Shown: positions 17,477 through 26,764, counted from the stretch's first letter. The stretch: DNA of 64,000 nt from Alkalihalobacillus pseudalcaliphilus (GCA_001038565.1 LFJO01000005.1:1052222-1116221), one strand, 5' to 3'. Translations and numbers: made by a program. Notes: generated by a model from the sequence alone, not told the origin.

Positions 17477-17689
17477 GAAGATTTCTGGGAAAATGATGAT
17501 GGAACCATACATAATAGATTTTTTTTTAAAATAAAAGTAACAGAAGATAAAGATGAGTGGGATTACAAACCAACTAGTGGAGGGGATGAAGATGGTCTGA
17601 TATTCCGTTTCTTTTGGATATCATTAAAATATGAAATTGAATTAATAAGAGGTCATGCAGATTACTTCGATTACTTATTTAATTTATGA
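17477..17689 (+). pseudogene. Start-less fragment of an unknown protein
   Basis: A 70-codon open reading (EDFWENDDGTIHNRFF...IELIRGHADYFDYLFNL) ends in TGA 17687-17689 but has a TAA directly before it and no start codon. The acidic, aromatic composition resembles small immunity-type proteins, but this is not enough to name it. Probably a truncated gene. Confidence 0.4.
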
Positions 17690-17758
17690 ATTCTATATAA
17701 TGCTAACTGAAATCACTACTTAATTTATTCAATATAAGGGCGCTTTAATGGAGCAATG

Positions 17759-17802
17759 AAAGCCTAATTTCTTCACTTTAAATTGAGAAATTAGGCTTTT
17801 TA
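17759..17802 (+). terminator. Terminator just inside the Tn3-type right end
   Basis: Stem AAAGCCTAATTT / AAATTAGGCTTTT. The same hairpin followed by an inverted repeat occurs at 60498-60595, so it is part of a conserved transposon end. Confidence 0.8.
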
Positions 17803-17816
17803 ATATTGAAAATTTC

Positions 17817-17854
17817 CTTAACGTTGTAAATCCGCATTTTCCTGACGCTACCCC
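17817..17854 (-). repeat. 38-bp Tn3/Tn1546-type inverted repeat (right end of the island)
   Basis: Read from the outside on the minus strand it begins GGGGTAGCGTCAGG and continues AAAATGCGGATTTACAACG, the Tn1546-type terminal repeat as I recall it. The partner left end is not in the window, so the element that delivered the copper island has lost its left part. Confidence 0.85.
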
Positions 17855-17884
17855 TTTTTGTAGTTATCTAGAATTAGGTATGAT

Positions 17885-17918
17885 ATTATTACGTAAAATA
17901 TGATTTTGACGTAATAAT
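17885..17918. repeat. 34-bp inverted repeat upstream of the first Xer-type recombinase
   Basis: Arms ATTATTACGT and ACGTAATAAT flank AAAATATGATTTTG, which is itself nearly symmetrical. It ends 26 bp before the recombinase start, so it may be an operator or a recombinase binding site. Confidence 0.75.
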
Positions 17919-17944
17919 CTTTATTTATTAGGGGGAGCTTTACA

Positions 17945-19018
17945 ATGAGTCAATCCAACAAGAATAACTTTATAAAAATGGATAAAATGTTAGCTGAATT
18001 ACCTTGGTATGTTGAAGAATATATTGACCATAAGTCCAGGAGGCTTTCTTCAACATCATTATTAAACTACGTACATGACCTTAAAATCTTCTTTACCTGG
18101 CTCAATGATGAGCTGCTTCAAGAGCATCCTAAAATAATTGCTTTAGAAAATCTAGAAAAGCTTACAATTAGGCAAGTTGAATCGTATTTAAAATTCTTAG
18201 TTCATCAATTAGGTAACAAAGATGTAACTGTAAACCGAAAATTATCTTCCTTGAAATCTTTATTTAATTACCTTCAAAACACTGCTGAGACGGAAGATTT
18301 AAAGCCTTATATACAGCGTAATGTGATGGCTAAGATTGAGTTCAATGACTTAAAAAACGATCAAGAAACCATTGCAAACAAAATGGAAGGGAAAATTCTA
18401 CAAGGGAAAGAATACAGTGAGTTCAGGTTGTTTATAGCACATGATTATGGTGAATTACACAAGGATAATAAGAAAAAATACAATTTCCATGTACAAAACC
18501 GGGAAAGAGATACTGCCATAATTTCATTAATTTTAGGGTCAGGTTTAAGGTTATCAGAAATAGCTAATCTGGATATTACTGATATCGATTTTAATAAAAG
18601 TACCTTAAGAGTTATTAGAAAAGGAAATAAAGAGCAATACGTTTATTTTAGTACACAGGCGATGAGTGATTTGCAAGCTTATATGGCCTTACGCGAAACT
18701 AAATACCATGTAGATAAGAAGAATAAGGCACTCTTTATATCGGCTGCTATGGGGCCAAGAGGGACTAATAGGAGGCTTACGCCTAGGGCAATAGAGAAAC
18801 TGGTAGAGAAATATGCTATGGGTTTTGGGAAGCCAGCATTATCGGTACACAAACTAAGGCATTCTTTTGCTACTAAGTATCATTTAGAAGTTAATGATGT
18901 ACCCAAATTAAGAAAGCAATTAGGGCATTCATCCGTACAAACAACCATGATTTATACACATCTTAAAGATACAGACCTAAAAGAAGCTGTCGAAAAAATG
19001 GATATCCCAGAAGAATAG
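17945..19018 (+). CDS. Tyrosine recombinase of the XerS type
   Basis: 357 residues, close to the 356 of lactococcal XerS and longer than XerC/XerD (about 300). An N-terminal SAM-like core-binding domain (residues about 15-120) precedes the catalytic domain with Arg (GSGLRLSE), Lys (IRKGNKEQ), HxxR (HKLRHSFAT), His (LGHSSV) and Tyr (TMIYTH). GGGGGAG precedes the ATG. It starts 90 bp outside the Tn3-type end and ends 393 bp before dif, so it is a candidate for chromosome dimer resolution. B. subtilis uses the CodV/RipX pair instead. A second such gene is at 28790. Confidence 0.85.
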   Translation: MSQSNKNNFIKMDKMLAELPWYVEEYIDHKSRRLSSTSLLNYVHDLKIFFTWLNDELLQEHPKIIALENLEKLTIRQVESYLKFLVHQLGNKDVTVNRKLSSLKSLFNYLQNTAETEDLKPYIQRNVMAKIEFNDLKNDQETIANKMEGKILQGKEYSEFRLFIAHDYGELHKDNKKKYNFHVQNRERDTAIISLILGSGLRLSEIANLDITDIDFNKSTLRVIRKGNKEQYVYFSTQAMSDLQAYMALRETKYHVDKKNKALFISAAMGPRGTNRRLTPRAIEKLVEKYAMGFGKPALSVHKLRHSFATKYHLEVNDVPKLRKQLGHSSVQTTMIYTHLKDTDLKEAVEKMDIPEE

Positions 19019-19022
19019 CAAC

Positions 19023-19059
19023 AAAAAAGTCACTTTCTTCATATAAAAGTGACTTTTTT
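19023..19059 (+). terminator. Terminator of the first Xer-type gene
   Basis: Stem AAAAAAGTCACTTT / AAAAGTGACTTTTTT. Confidence 0.85.
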
Positions 19060-19105
19060 GTTGTAAAATAACTCTTTTAAAGCTAATTTATCGAAATTGT
19101 TCAAA

Positions 19106-19359
19106 CGGAAAAACGTCATAAGAATGACTTCAATTTGACGTTTTACTCGGAAAAGTGTCATAAGATTGTCTTCAATTTAGCGTTTTGCTCGGAATAACGT
19201 CTTAAGAATGTCTTCAATAAGGAATTCTTTAAAAAAATCATAATTTTTATCCTAATTTCCGAGATGTCATAAGATTGTCTTCAAAAAACACTGTATAAAT
19301 ATACAGAATTAGGGGATGTCATAACAATGTCTTCATTTTTGTCATAAGAATGTCTTCAA
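19106..19359 (+). repeat. Six-copy 19-bp repeat array beside dif
   Basis: Consensus GTCATAAGAATGTCTTCAA, with the inner symmetry AAGA-N3-TCTT. Copies are at 19115, 19157, 19199, 19266, 19318 and 19341, all in one direction with zero to two differences each. The first three lie in 42-bp tandem units that start CGGAA at 19106, 19148 and 19190. No gene lies in this stretch. The array ends 51 bp before the dif site. Confidence 0.9.
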
Positions 19360-19410
19360 CGGACACAAGTAGGGTATAGGAACTTATTAACGATTTAATT
19401 CTGAATTTAA

Positions 19411-19438
19411 AGTTTACATAATATATATTATCGGAAGT
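19411..19438 (-). other. dif: dif site (chromosome dimer resolution)
   Basis: 28 bp matching the B. subtilis dif sequence at 26 positions by memory. On the + strand the conserved arm is AGTTTACATAA, then a six-base centre TATATA and the other arm TTATCGGAAGT. The strand change of genes about this point and the nearby parE-parC order agree with a terminus location. Confidence 0.9.
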
Positions 19439-19527
19439 AATTAAAAATAATCTATTTCAGTCTCATTTGATAAGTATACTTAAAGTTTTGAGACGAAATA
19501 GATCAAATGTATGAAATAGTGATAATT

Positions 19528-19878
19528 TCACGCTAAAGCTTGTTTTAGTTTATTTTGAGTTGTTTTGATTTTAAATACGTGTTCTTTTTCAATTTCACCG
19601 GTTGATATTTGAATCTCTAGTTCGTTAATTTTATGATCGATTTGCCCGCGGAAATTTTTCACTTCTTTATATAGATCTTGTTGAAATTTCACTGTTTGTA
19701 CGCCAAATCTTTCTGCTTCTGTATATAATTCTTCTACCATTTCCAAATCATTGGTAACTTGCTGGAAATATTGATCGAAGGTTTCTACAGATTGTTCATG
19801 TATGAGTTGTTCCCAAAAATCATCAAATAACGAATTAAAATCAATCACAACTTCCTTTAAAAATTGTTCGTATATCAT
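19528..19878 (-). CDS. Small coiled-coil protein, unknown
   Basis: 116 residues, acidic and helical throughout (EMVEELYTEAERFGVQTVKFQQ, KINELEIQISTGEIEKEHVFK), predicted coiled coil with no signal or membrane segment. A GGAGG site lies about 11 bases before the ATG. It is the first gene on the right side of dif. I do not recognise the family. Confidence 0.6.
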   Translation of the reverse strand: MIYEQFLKEVVIDFNSLFDDFWEQLIHEQSVETFDQYFQQVTNDLEMVEELYTEAERFGVQTVKFQQDLYKEVKNFRGQIDHKINELEIQISTGEIEKEHVFKIKTTQNKLKQALA

Positions 19879-20106
19879 ATAAGTTGAACCTCCATTTTTA
19901 TGGCTATTATTTTCATATAATGATACATCTATGTATCGGGAATGTCTTTTTTTGAGATTTGTTCATCTCAGTTTGACAATTTTTAGTTGTCTCTCTGTCT
20001 GATTAAAAGTGCTTTTCTCCTACGAATCGAATATAATAGATATACATAGTTATATTTAACCATATATTCAAACATACGTAACCGTATTGAAAGAAAGGAG
20101 TATTTT

Positions 20107-21225
20107 ATGACACGTAATCATGCATGGATGGCATTACGTGCAGTTCTTTTCATTATTGCTGTAATTGTTATTGCTTGGTTAGTTTTAAAAACATTCTCGA
20201 TCACCTATCCATTCTGGTTTGCTGCGTTATTTGCTTGGTTTTTACAACCATTTGTTCGTTTTTTGCAAGAGAAGCTTCGTTTTTCTTCAGGTTTTGCTAG
20301 TTTATTTGGATTATTAGGTGGCGTCCTTATTATAAGTAGTATTATAACAGGTATTGTATTTCTACTTATTTATAGCTTCAGGAACTTCTTTATGCAATTT
20401 CCAGAATGGATTGAAATGGCGGCCGTTAGCTTCCAAAATTTCTTTAACACGGTTATTTTCCCTTTTTGGCAAGAAGCACTTGGTATATTTAACAGCTTCA
20501 GCATGGAGGAACAAGAGGCTCTAAAACAGAGTATTTTACAGATGGGTGCACAACTTGGAACAGCATTAGGTCAATTAGGACAAGGTATTGTTGATCGCTT
20601 TACACACCTGTTACTCGGCCTACCTACCTTCTTTGTTGCATTCTTATTCTTTCTTTTAAGTATTTATTTTATGGGTAAAAGCTGGAGTCAATATCAACGT
20701 TTCTTTAAGAAAACGATTCCTTATAAGATTCGCTTACGAGCAAAGGATTTTAATGCAGCCATTAAAAATCGATTATTTGGCTTCATCCGTGCACAAGTTA
20801 TTATTATGGCTGTGACTACTGTTATTGTTATGATTGGATTAACGATATTAGGTGTTGATTATGTACTTACATTATCGATCGTTATAGGTATAGCCGAACT
20901 CCTCCCTTATTTAGGTACAGGAACCATTTTAATTCCATGGTTTATCTACTTATTTATTGCAGGAGATGTCAGCTTAGGGATTGGTCTCGCCGTTTTATAT
21001 GCGATTATTGTAATTGTGAGACAGCTACTCGAGCCTAAAGTCTTATCAAGCTCTTTAGATTTAAATCCTGTTGCCGTCTTAATTTCTTTCTTTGCAGGAT
21101 TACAATTATTTGGTGCGATTGGTTTATTTATCGGACCCGTTATCTTAGTATTAATCATAATTTTGCATGATATTAAGGTTACACATGATATTGGAAGATT
21201 TATTAGAGATGGATTTTCAAGTTAA
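20107..21225 (+). CDS. ytvI: Sporulation membrane protein YtvI (AI-2E/UPF0118 transporter family)
   Basis: 372 residues with about eight transmembrane helices and the amphipathic middle of the AI-2E exporter family; length matches B. subtilis YtvI. GAAAGGAG lies before the ATG. The family also includes PerM-like permeases; the substrate of YtvI is not known. The gene is on the + strand on the right of dif, against the general direction there, and closes with its own terminator. Confidence 0.75.
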   Translation: MTRNHAWMALRAVLFIIAVIVIAWLVLKTFSITYPFWFAALFAWFLQPFVRFLQEKLRFSSGFASLFGLLGGVLIISSIITGIVFLLIYSFRNFFMQFPEWIEMAAVSFQNFFNTVIFPFWQEALGIFNSFSMEEQEALKQSILQMGAQLGTALGQLGQGIVDRFTHLLLGLPTFFVAFLFFLLSIYFMGKSWSQYQRFFKKTIPYKIRLRAKDFNAAIKNRLFGFIRAQVIIMAVTTVIVMIGLTILGVDYVLTLSIVIGIAELLPYLGTGTILIPWFIYLFIAGDVSLGIGLAVLYAIIVIVRQLLEPKVLSSSLDLNPVAVLISFFAGLQLFGAIGLFIGPVILVLIIILHDIKVTHDIGRFIRDGFSS

Positions 21226-21230
21226 AATAA

Positions 21231-21268
21231 AAAACGTAGCATGAGAAAAACTCATTGCTACGTTTTTT
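21231..21268 (+). terminator. Terminator of ytvI
   Basis: Stem AACGTAGCATGAG / CTCATTGCTACGTT with a T tract. Confidence 0.85.
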
Positions 21269-21544
21269 CAGATACAATCACACCTTTTCAACAATGAATC
21301 ATTTTCGCTAATTGTAACAGCTCTTTTTTAGAGCGACAATACAATCCATGCTATTGCCCATGATGTAATCGGAAAAATAATATTCCAGGATGATATCGAT
21401 GAAATAGAAAAAGCTCCATAGTAGATGAAACCCGTCGTTAACTCAATGAAAATATTAACTAATAGGGTTACTATCGGTGCTCAAATGACCTTTTTAACGA
21501 GAAGTGATAGTAAAACACCAAATTCAAATACTAACAAATAATTA
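21269..21544. other. Intergenic with a decayed membrane-protein-like reading
   Basis: On the minus strand the 21330-21460 stretch reads a hydrophobic piece (FIELTTGFIYYGAFSISSIS) without a start or a full domain. Probably the remains of a membrane gene; not identified. Confidence 0.35.
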
Positions 21545-21572
21545 AGTTTACATAATATAATTATAGGATACC
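21545..21572 (+). repeat. dif-like repeat B
   Basis: Begins AGTTTACATAATATAATTAT, the same 20 bases as at 36716 and 38098. The first 15 bases equal the dif arm and centre start; the rest (AGGATACC) keeps only GGA of the other dif arm. It overlaps the stop side of the next gene. Confidence 0.7.
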
Positions 21573-22060
21573 TATTCTCTATCCATTCTTTCATAAGGAA
21601 ATTCTACATTTGTACCATCCTTTAGAACAACGGTCGGGTGTTTGGCGTTGAATTCTTCAGATATGATGTTGGTTATAATCCTTTCATCTAACACTTCTAG
21701 CTCAATTGTTTTATTTGAATCTTTACTTGAGTAGAAAATAATTTTCTCTACCGTTGAGCCATCTACTATCGCAATGATGGCAAGTTCGTCATTTTCTATA
21801 GGAACCGCTGACCAATCCATATAAAATTCTTCCGTGTAATTCCTAACCCCACTAACTTGTGTTCTTTTATCCCACAAGAAGCGTTCCTTTACTAAGTGAG
21901 GAAATAAATAGTCATCTCCTGGTTCGGAGGCGAACAACTCCCAATTATAGCCTGGTGTTACTTCCTTTGCGTAAACAGGTCCATCTTTTAATGAGTCAAT
22001 AACGATGATGGCCGATAAAATAAAGCAAAAGGCAATAGTACTATAGACGACTTTTTTCAA
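21572..22060 (-). CDS. Exported or membrane-anchored hypothetical protein
   Basis: About 162 residues from a TTG start at 22060, chosen because AAAGAGGGGGG precedes it. The N-terminal segment VVYSTIAFCFILSAIIVID is a signal anchor. The outside part is mixed (PGYNWELFASEPGDDYLFPH...FPYERMD) with no recognised domain. It is followed by dif-like repeat B. Single gene between two terminators or repeats. Confidence 0.55.
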   Translation of the reverse strand: MKKVVYSTIAFCFILSAIIVIDSLKDGPVYAKEVTPGYNWELFASEPGDDYLFPHLVKERFLWDKRTQVSGVRNYTEEFYMDWSAVPIENDELAIIAIVDGSTVEKIIFYSSKDSNKTIELEVLDERIITNIISEEFNAKHPTVVLKDGTNVEFPYERMDRE

Positions 22061-22125
22061 CTTTATCCCCCCCTCTTTCTTATATATTCTATGATAGGCG
22101 ATTAATCCCTTCATCAATTATAAAA

Positions 22126-22152
22126 ACCAGTGAGCACCTATACTCACTGGCT
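22126..22152 (-). terminator. Terminator of parE-parC
   Basis: On the minus strand CCAGTGAG...CTCACTGG followed by TTTTTA, 13 bases past the parC stop. Confidence 0.85.
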
Positions 22153-22164
22153 TTCATCTGTTAT

Positions 22165-24594
22165 TTATTCTTTTTCCTCTTCATATACCGTTTTAACGGC
22201 TCCGTCCTTTGCTATATCTAAAATAAAGGAACCATTACTATAACGATCACTGTTACGGTATGAAGATGCTATGACCTCTTCTGTAATCCCTTTTTCTGTA
22301 ACAACGGTGAATGGATCCGTAGCATTCATAACACGTTTGCAGCCGATTAAGCGGTGTGGATTTGATTTCAGTTCTCTCAGCATGACTAAGCCACGTTTAG
22401 CACGAGAGGATTTATCAAATTCCGAAATTGACATACGTTTTACCGCCCCACGATGCGTAAAGACAATAAATTCAACCTTTTCATCAAGGGTAAATATGGA
22501 TGCATCGACAACATAATCATCTGCTTTTAAGTTAATTCCTTTTACACCTGATGCTCTTTGTCCTACAAGAGTCACTTCTTCTTCACTGAACCAAAGCCCG
22601 TAGCCTTGATGTGTAGCTAGGAATAATTCTCCTGTTCCTTTTGTTCTCATCACCGTTATTAATTCATCATCAGCTTTAAGTTTGAGTGCCATAAGAGGTT
22701 TTGAATAACGTTGAGCCTGATAGAGAGCTAGCTGTGTCCGTTTGACCATTCCGTGCTTTGTCACAAATAGTAACGACTCTTCTTCTTGATCAAATGAACG
22801 TACACACATCGCTTCAATCACTTCATCATCCCGGTCAATGCTGACGATATTGGCAATATGTTGGCCATTATCCTTCCAGCGTATATCTGGAAGCTGATGA
22901 ACAGGAATATACAAATAATTCCCTTGTTTTGTGAAAAGTAATAACGTGTCAGTCGTATTCATCTCAAGCTTTGAGAGTAAACGATCGCCCTCTTTCATTC
23001 CAGGATTTTCACCATTTGAGGCGGTATATGAACGAATACTCGTACGTTTGACATAGCCTTCTTCTGTTACAGAAACCATCACGTCTTCAGAGGCAATTAA
23101 TACTTCCATATTAATTTTAAGGTCCTCAATTTTATGCTCAATAACAGTACGACGTGCATCTGAGAACTGCTTTTTGACAGCTAATAACTCTTTTTTAATG
23201 ACATTTATTAACTTCTTTTCACTTGCTAATATCGCTTCTAACTCATGAATACGACGTTCTAGCTCCGCGGCTTCTTCTTCAAGTGTCGTGATGTCTGTAT
23301 TTGTTAAACGATAAAGCTGTAAGGTTACGATCGCTTCAGCCTGTGCATCTGTGAATTGGTATTTCTCAATTAGATTCGTTTTGGCATCTTTTTTATCTTT
23401 AGAAGCACGGATTGTGGCAATGACATCATCTAAAATAGAGATGGCCCGGATTAAGCCTTGGACAATATGATGTCGTTCTTTTGCTTTAACTAAATCATAA
23501 GTAACTCGTTTTGTTAATACGGACTTCTGGTGGTCAATATAAGCTTGAATAAGTGGTTGTAAACCCATTAATTTAGGTGTTTTGTTATGGATGGCCACCA
23601 TATTAAAGTTATAGGTCACTTGGAGGTCCGTATTTTTTAATAAGAAATGTAAAATCGCGTTCGCATCTGCCTCTTTTTTTAACTCAACAACGATACGAAG
23701 ACCAGTTCGATCGGTATCATCACGAACTTCTGCGATTCCATCGACTTTTTTATCGAAACGAAGTTCATCCATCTTTTTGACGAGGTTAGCTTTGACGACT
23801 TCGTAAGGGATTTCTGTGATAACAATTTGTTGTCGTCCGCCACGAACTTCCTCAACCTCTGATTTAGCACGAACAACGATTTTTCCTTTACCTGTTTGAT
23901 AAGCTTGTTTAATACCTTCAATGCCTTGTACAGTACCGCCTGTAGGGAAATCAGGTCCTTGTATAACTGTCATTAAGTCCTCTAACGTCGTTTGAGGTTT
24001 CTCCATTTGCATAATGACGCCATCAATAATTTCGCCTAGATGATGAGGTGGGATATCTGTTGCGTAACCAGCTGAAATACCGGTAGAACCATTAACTAAC
24101 AGGTTTGGGAACATGGCCGGTAAAACAACAGGCTCCATTTCCGAATCATCAAAGTTAGGAATATATTCGACGGTCTCTTTATCGATATCCTTTAAGAGCA
24201 TCGATGCAATTTTAGATAAGCGTGCCTCTGTATATCTCATCGCCGCAGGTGGATCACCGTCAATTGAACCGTTATTACCATGCATATCAACTAATAACTG
24301 TCTAACCTTCCAATCCTGACTCATTCGAATCATCGCATCATAGACGGATGAATCTCCATGGGGATGGTAGTTACCGATAACATTACCAACAGTTTTAGCG
24401 GATTTACGGAAAGGCTTATCAGCCGTGTTACCATCCTTAAACATCGCGTACAAAATTCTACGTTGTACCGGCTTCAATCCATCTCGTGCATCTGGTAAGG
24501 CACGTTCTTGAATAATATATTTACTATAACGACCAAAGCGATCACCAATTACTTCTTCTAAGGGTAGATCTAAGTAACGTTCTGTTTGTGACAT
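22165..24594 (-). CDS. parC: DNA topoisomerase IV subunit A
   Basis: 809 residues, the breakage-reunion subunit that decatenates daughter chromosomes. Active-site Tyr121 lies in AAMRYTEARLS. The quinolone-determining region reads HPHGDSSVYDAM with Ser82 and Asp86, an unmutated-looking form. The C-terminal half has the beta-pinwheel repeats. It starts three bases after parE ends, the usual parE-parC operon, also called grlB-grlA. It lies within 5 kb of dif, as in B. subtilis, where topoisomerase IV and dimer resolution act together. Confidence 0.97.
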   Translation of the reverse strand: MSQTERYLDLPLEEVIGDRFGRYSKYIIQERALPDARDGLKPVQRRILYAMFKDGNTADKPFRKSAKTVGNVIGNYHPHGDSSVYDAMIRMSQDWKVRQLLVDMHGNNGSIDGDPPAAMRYTEARLSKIASMLLKDIDKETVEYIPNFDDSEMEPVVLPAMFPNLLVNGSTGISAGYATDIPPHHLGEIIDGVIMQMEKPQTTLEDLMTVIQGPDFPTGGTVQGIEGIKQAYQTGKGKIVVRAKSEVEEVRGGRQQIVITEIPYEVVKANLVKKMDELRFDKKVDGIAEVRDDTDRTGLRIVVELKKEADANAILHFLLKNTDLQVTYNFNMVAIHNKTPKLMGLQPLIQAYIDHQKSVLTKRVTYDLVKAKERHHIVQGLIRAISILDDVIATIRASKDKKDAKTNLIEKYQFTDAQAEAIVTLQLYRLTNTDITTLEEEAAELERRIHELEAILASEKKLINVIKKELLAVKKQFSDARRTVIEHKIEDLKINMEVLIASEDVMVSVTEEGYVKRTSIRSYTASNGENPGMKEGDRLLSKLEMNTTDTLLLFTKQGNYLYIPVHQLPDIRWKDNGQHIANIVSIDRDDEVIEAMCVRSFDQEEESLLFVTKHGMVKRTQLALYQAQRYSKPLMALKLKADDELITVMRTKGTGELFLATHQGYGLWFSEEEVTLVGQRASGVKGINLKADDYVVDASIFTLDEKVEFIVFTHRGAVKRMSISEFDKSSRAKRGLVMLRELKSNPHRLIGCKRVMNATDPFTVVTEKGITEEVIASSYRNSDRYSNGSFILDIAKDGAVKTVYEEEKE

Positions 24595-24597
24595 CGC

Positions 24598-26571
24598 TTA
24601 TTCCCCCTCTTCAACAATCGCTAAATTTTCATTTTCTAAAATGTTTGTTTCCTCTTCAAGACCGAATGCAACATGAGATTCTATCCACTTTCTTCGCGGC
24701 TCTACTTTATCTCCCATTAATGTTGTCACTCGTTTTTCAGCACGAGCCGCATCATCAATCTTTACACGAATAAGCGTTCTAGTTTCGGGATCCATCGTCG
24801 TTTCCCATAGTTGTGTAGCGTTCATCTCTCCAAGTCCTTTATAACGCTGCAACATATAGCCGCGTCCAACCTTCTTAATCGAATCTTGTAGACCTCTTTC
24901 ATCCCAAGCATAATCAACGATCTCTTTTTTTCCGGAACCTCGACTTACTTTATATAAAGGCGGTAAGGCAATATAGACTTTCCCTGCTTCAATAAGTGGT
25001 TTCATATAGCGATAGAAAAAAGTAAGTAATAGTACTTGAATATGGGCTCCATCTGTATCGGCATCAGTCATAATAACAACTTTATCATAATTGACATCTT
25101 CTAAAGTGAAATCTGCACCGACTCCAGCACCAATGGTATGAATGATCGTTCTAATTTCTTCATTTTTCATAATATCATCAATTTTGGCTTTTTCCGTGTT
25201 AATTACTTTTCCTCGTAACGGTAAAACCGCTTGAAATTTACGATCTCTTCCTTGTTTGGCAGAGCCTCCTGCTGAATCACCCTCTACAAGATATAATTCA
25301 TTTCTTTGTGGATTTTTCGATTGTGCCGGAGTCAATTTTCCGCTTAATAACACATCACGACGTTTATTCTTTTTGCCATTGCGTGCATCTTCGCGGGCTT
25401 TCCTTGCTGCTTCACGAGCTTGAGCAGCTTTTACTGCTTTCTTTATTAATTGTGAGGCGATATCTGGGTTTTCTTCGAGAAAATACGAAAGCTTCTCTGC
25501 GATCAGACTATCTACAGCCGAGCGTGCTTCAGGTGTACCTAATTTACTCTTGGTTTGCCCTTCGAATTGGAGCATGGCTTCTGGTACTCGGATAGAGATA
25601 ATCGCTGTAAATCCTTCACGAATATCTGAACCATCTAAATTCTTGTCTTTGTCTTTGAGCAGTTTCACTTTCCGTGCATATTCATTGACAATTCTAGTCA
25701 TCGCCGCCTTAGCACCTAGCTCATGTGTTCCACCGTCTTTTGTACGGACATTATTAACAAACGAAAGGACATTTTCCGTGTAACCGTCATTAAATTGAAA
25801 AGCAAACTCTGTTTCAATTTGGTTGTGCTCCCCATTAAAATAAACAACCGGCAATAATGTCTCTTTATCCTCATTAAGATAATCAACAAAAGCTTGAATA
25901 CCCGTATCATATACAAAGGATTCTGAGGAAGTTTCCCCCCGTAGATCGACAATTTCAATCTTAATACCTTTAAGTAAAAAAGCAGCTTCGCGCAATCGTT
26001 CAGTTAGTGTTTCTAAATTATATGTAGTCGTACTAAACATACTTCGGTCCGGTTTGAAATGAACAACGGTTCCTGAGCGACGTGTATTCCCCATTACTTC
26101 TAACGTCGTGACAGGTTTACCGCCATTTTCGAAGCGTTGCTTATAGCGCTTACCATCACGCATGATTTCAACCACTAACCATTCAGATAGAGCATTTACA
26201 ACAGAGGCCCCTACACCGTGTAAACCACCACTTGTTGCATACCCACCTTGTCCGAATTTTCCACCAGCGTGTAATATGGTGAAAATCACCTCAGGAGTTG
26301 GCTTGCCAAGCTTATGCATACCAGTTGGCATACCTCTTCCTTCATCCGAAACGGAAATACTGTTATCAGGATGAATGGTAACATTTATGTATGAACCATA
26401 ACCTGCTAATGCTTCATCAACAGCGTTATCGACGATTTCATAAACTAAATGATGCAGACCCCGTGCATCTGTACTACCTATATACATCCCTGGTCTTTTT
26501 CGAACTGCCTCTAAACCTTCTAACACCTGAATGGAATCATCATTATATTCCAATTGCTTCTTATTTGCCAC
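24598..26571 (-). CDS. parE: DNA topoisomerase IV subunit B
   Basis: 657 residues, the ATPase subunit. GHKL ATP site with EIVDNAVDEALAG, GRGMPTG and GGLHGVGASVVNALS; TOPRIM domain with EGDSAGGSAKQGRDR and TDADTDGAHI; C-terminal YKGLGEMN. GTG 26571 is chosen as start because GAAAGGAG lies upstream and the length then matches B. subtilis ParE. First gene of the parE-parC operon. Confidence 0.97.
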   Translation of the reverse strand: MANKKQLEYNDDSIQVLEGLEAVRKRPGMYIGSTDARGLHHLVYEIVDNAVDEALAGYGSYINVTIHPDNSISVSDEGRGMPTGMHKLGKPTPEVIFTILHAGGKFGQGGYATSGGLHGVGASVVNALSEWLVVEIMRDGKRYKQRFENGGKPVTTLEVMGNTRRSGTVVHFKPDRSMFSTTTYNLETLTERLREAAFLLKGIKIEIVDLRGETSSESFVYDTGIQAFVDYLNEDKETLLPVVYFNGEHNQIETEFAFQFNDGYTENVLSFVNNVRTKDGGTHELGAKAAMTRIVNEYARKVKLLKDKDKNLDGSDIREGFTAIISIRVPEAMLQFEGQTKSKLGTPEARSAVDSLIAEKLSYFLEENPDIASQLIKKAVKAAQAREAARKAREDARNGKKNKRRDVLLSGKLTPAQSKNPQRNELYLVEGDSAGGSAKQGRDRKFQAVLPLRGKVINTEKAKIDDIMKNEEIRTIIHTIGAGVGADFTLEDVNYDKVVIMTDADTDGAHIQVLLLTFFYRYMKPLIEAGKVYIALPPLYKVSRGSGKKEIVDYAWDERGLQDSIKKVGRGYMLQRYKGLGEMNATQLWETTMDPETRTLIRVKIDDAARAEKRVTTLMGDKVEPRRKWIESHVAFGLEEETNILENENLAIVEEGE

Positions 26572-26726
26572 TATGATAGAAACTCCTTTCAACCGGTTAC
26601 TCCTCATAATATATCCACTGCTATTAGTATTGCACGGTCTCTTTTTATTTTCGTCAAGTCATGCCATTTAGAGTATTCTTCCACATAAATGCTAGAGAAG
26701 AATCTGAACAGAATTAGATGAATAAA

Positions 26727-26756
26727 ACACCTCTTCAGTAAAGGAAGAGGTGTGAA
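26727..26756 (-). terminator. Terminator of the CoA-binding protein gene
   Basis: On the minus strand ACACCTCTTC...GAAGAGGTGTTTT, nine bases past the stop. Confidence 0.85.
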
Positions 26757-26764
26757 GCCATTTC

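Noticed and set aside
19106..19359. Plasmid-type replication origin iterons
   Set aside because: No replication initiator gene is near, and the array is next to chromosomal dif and backbone genes.
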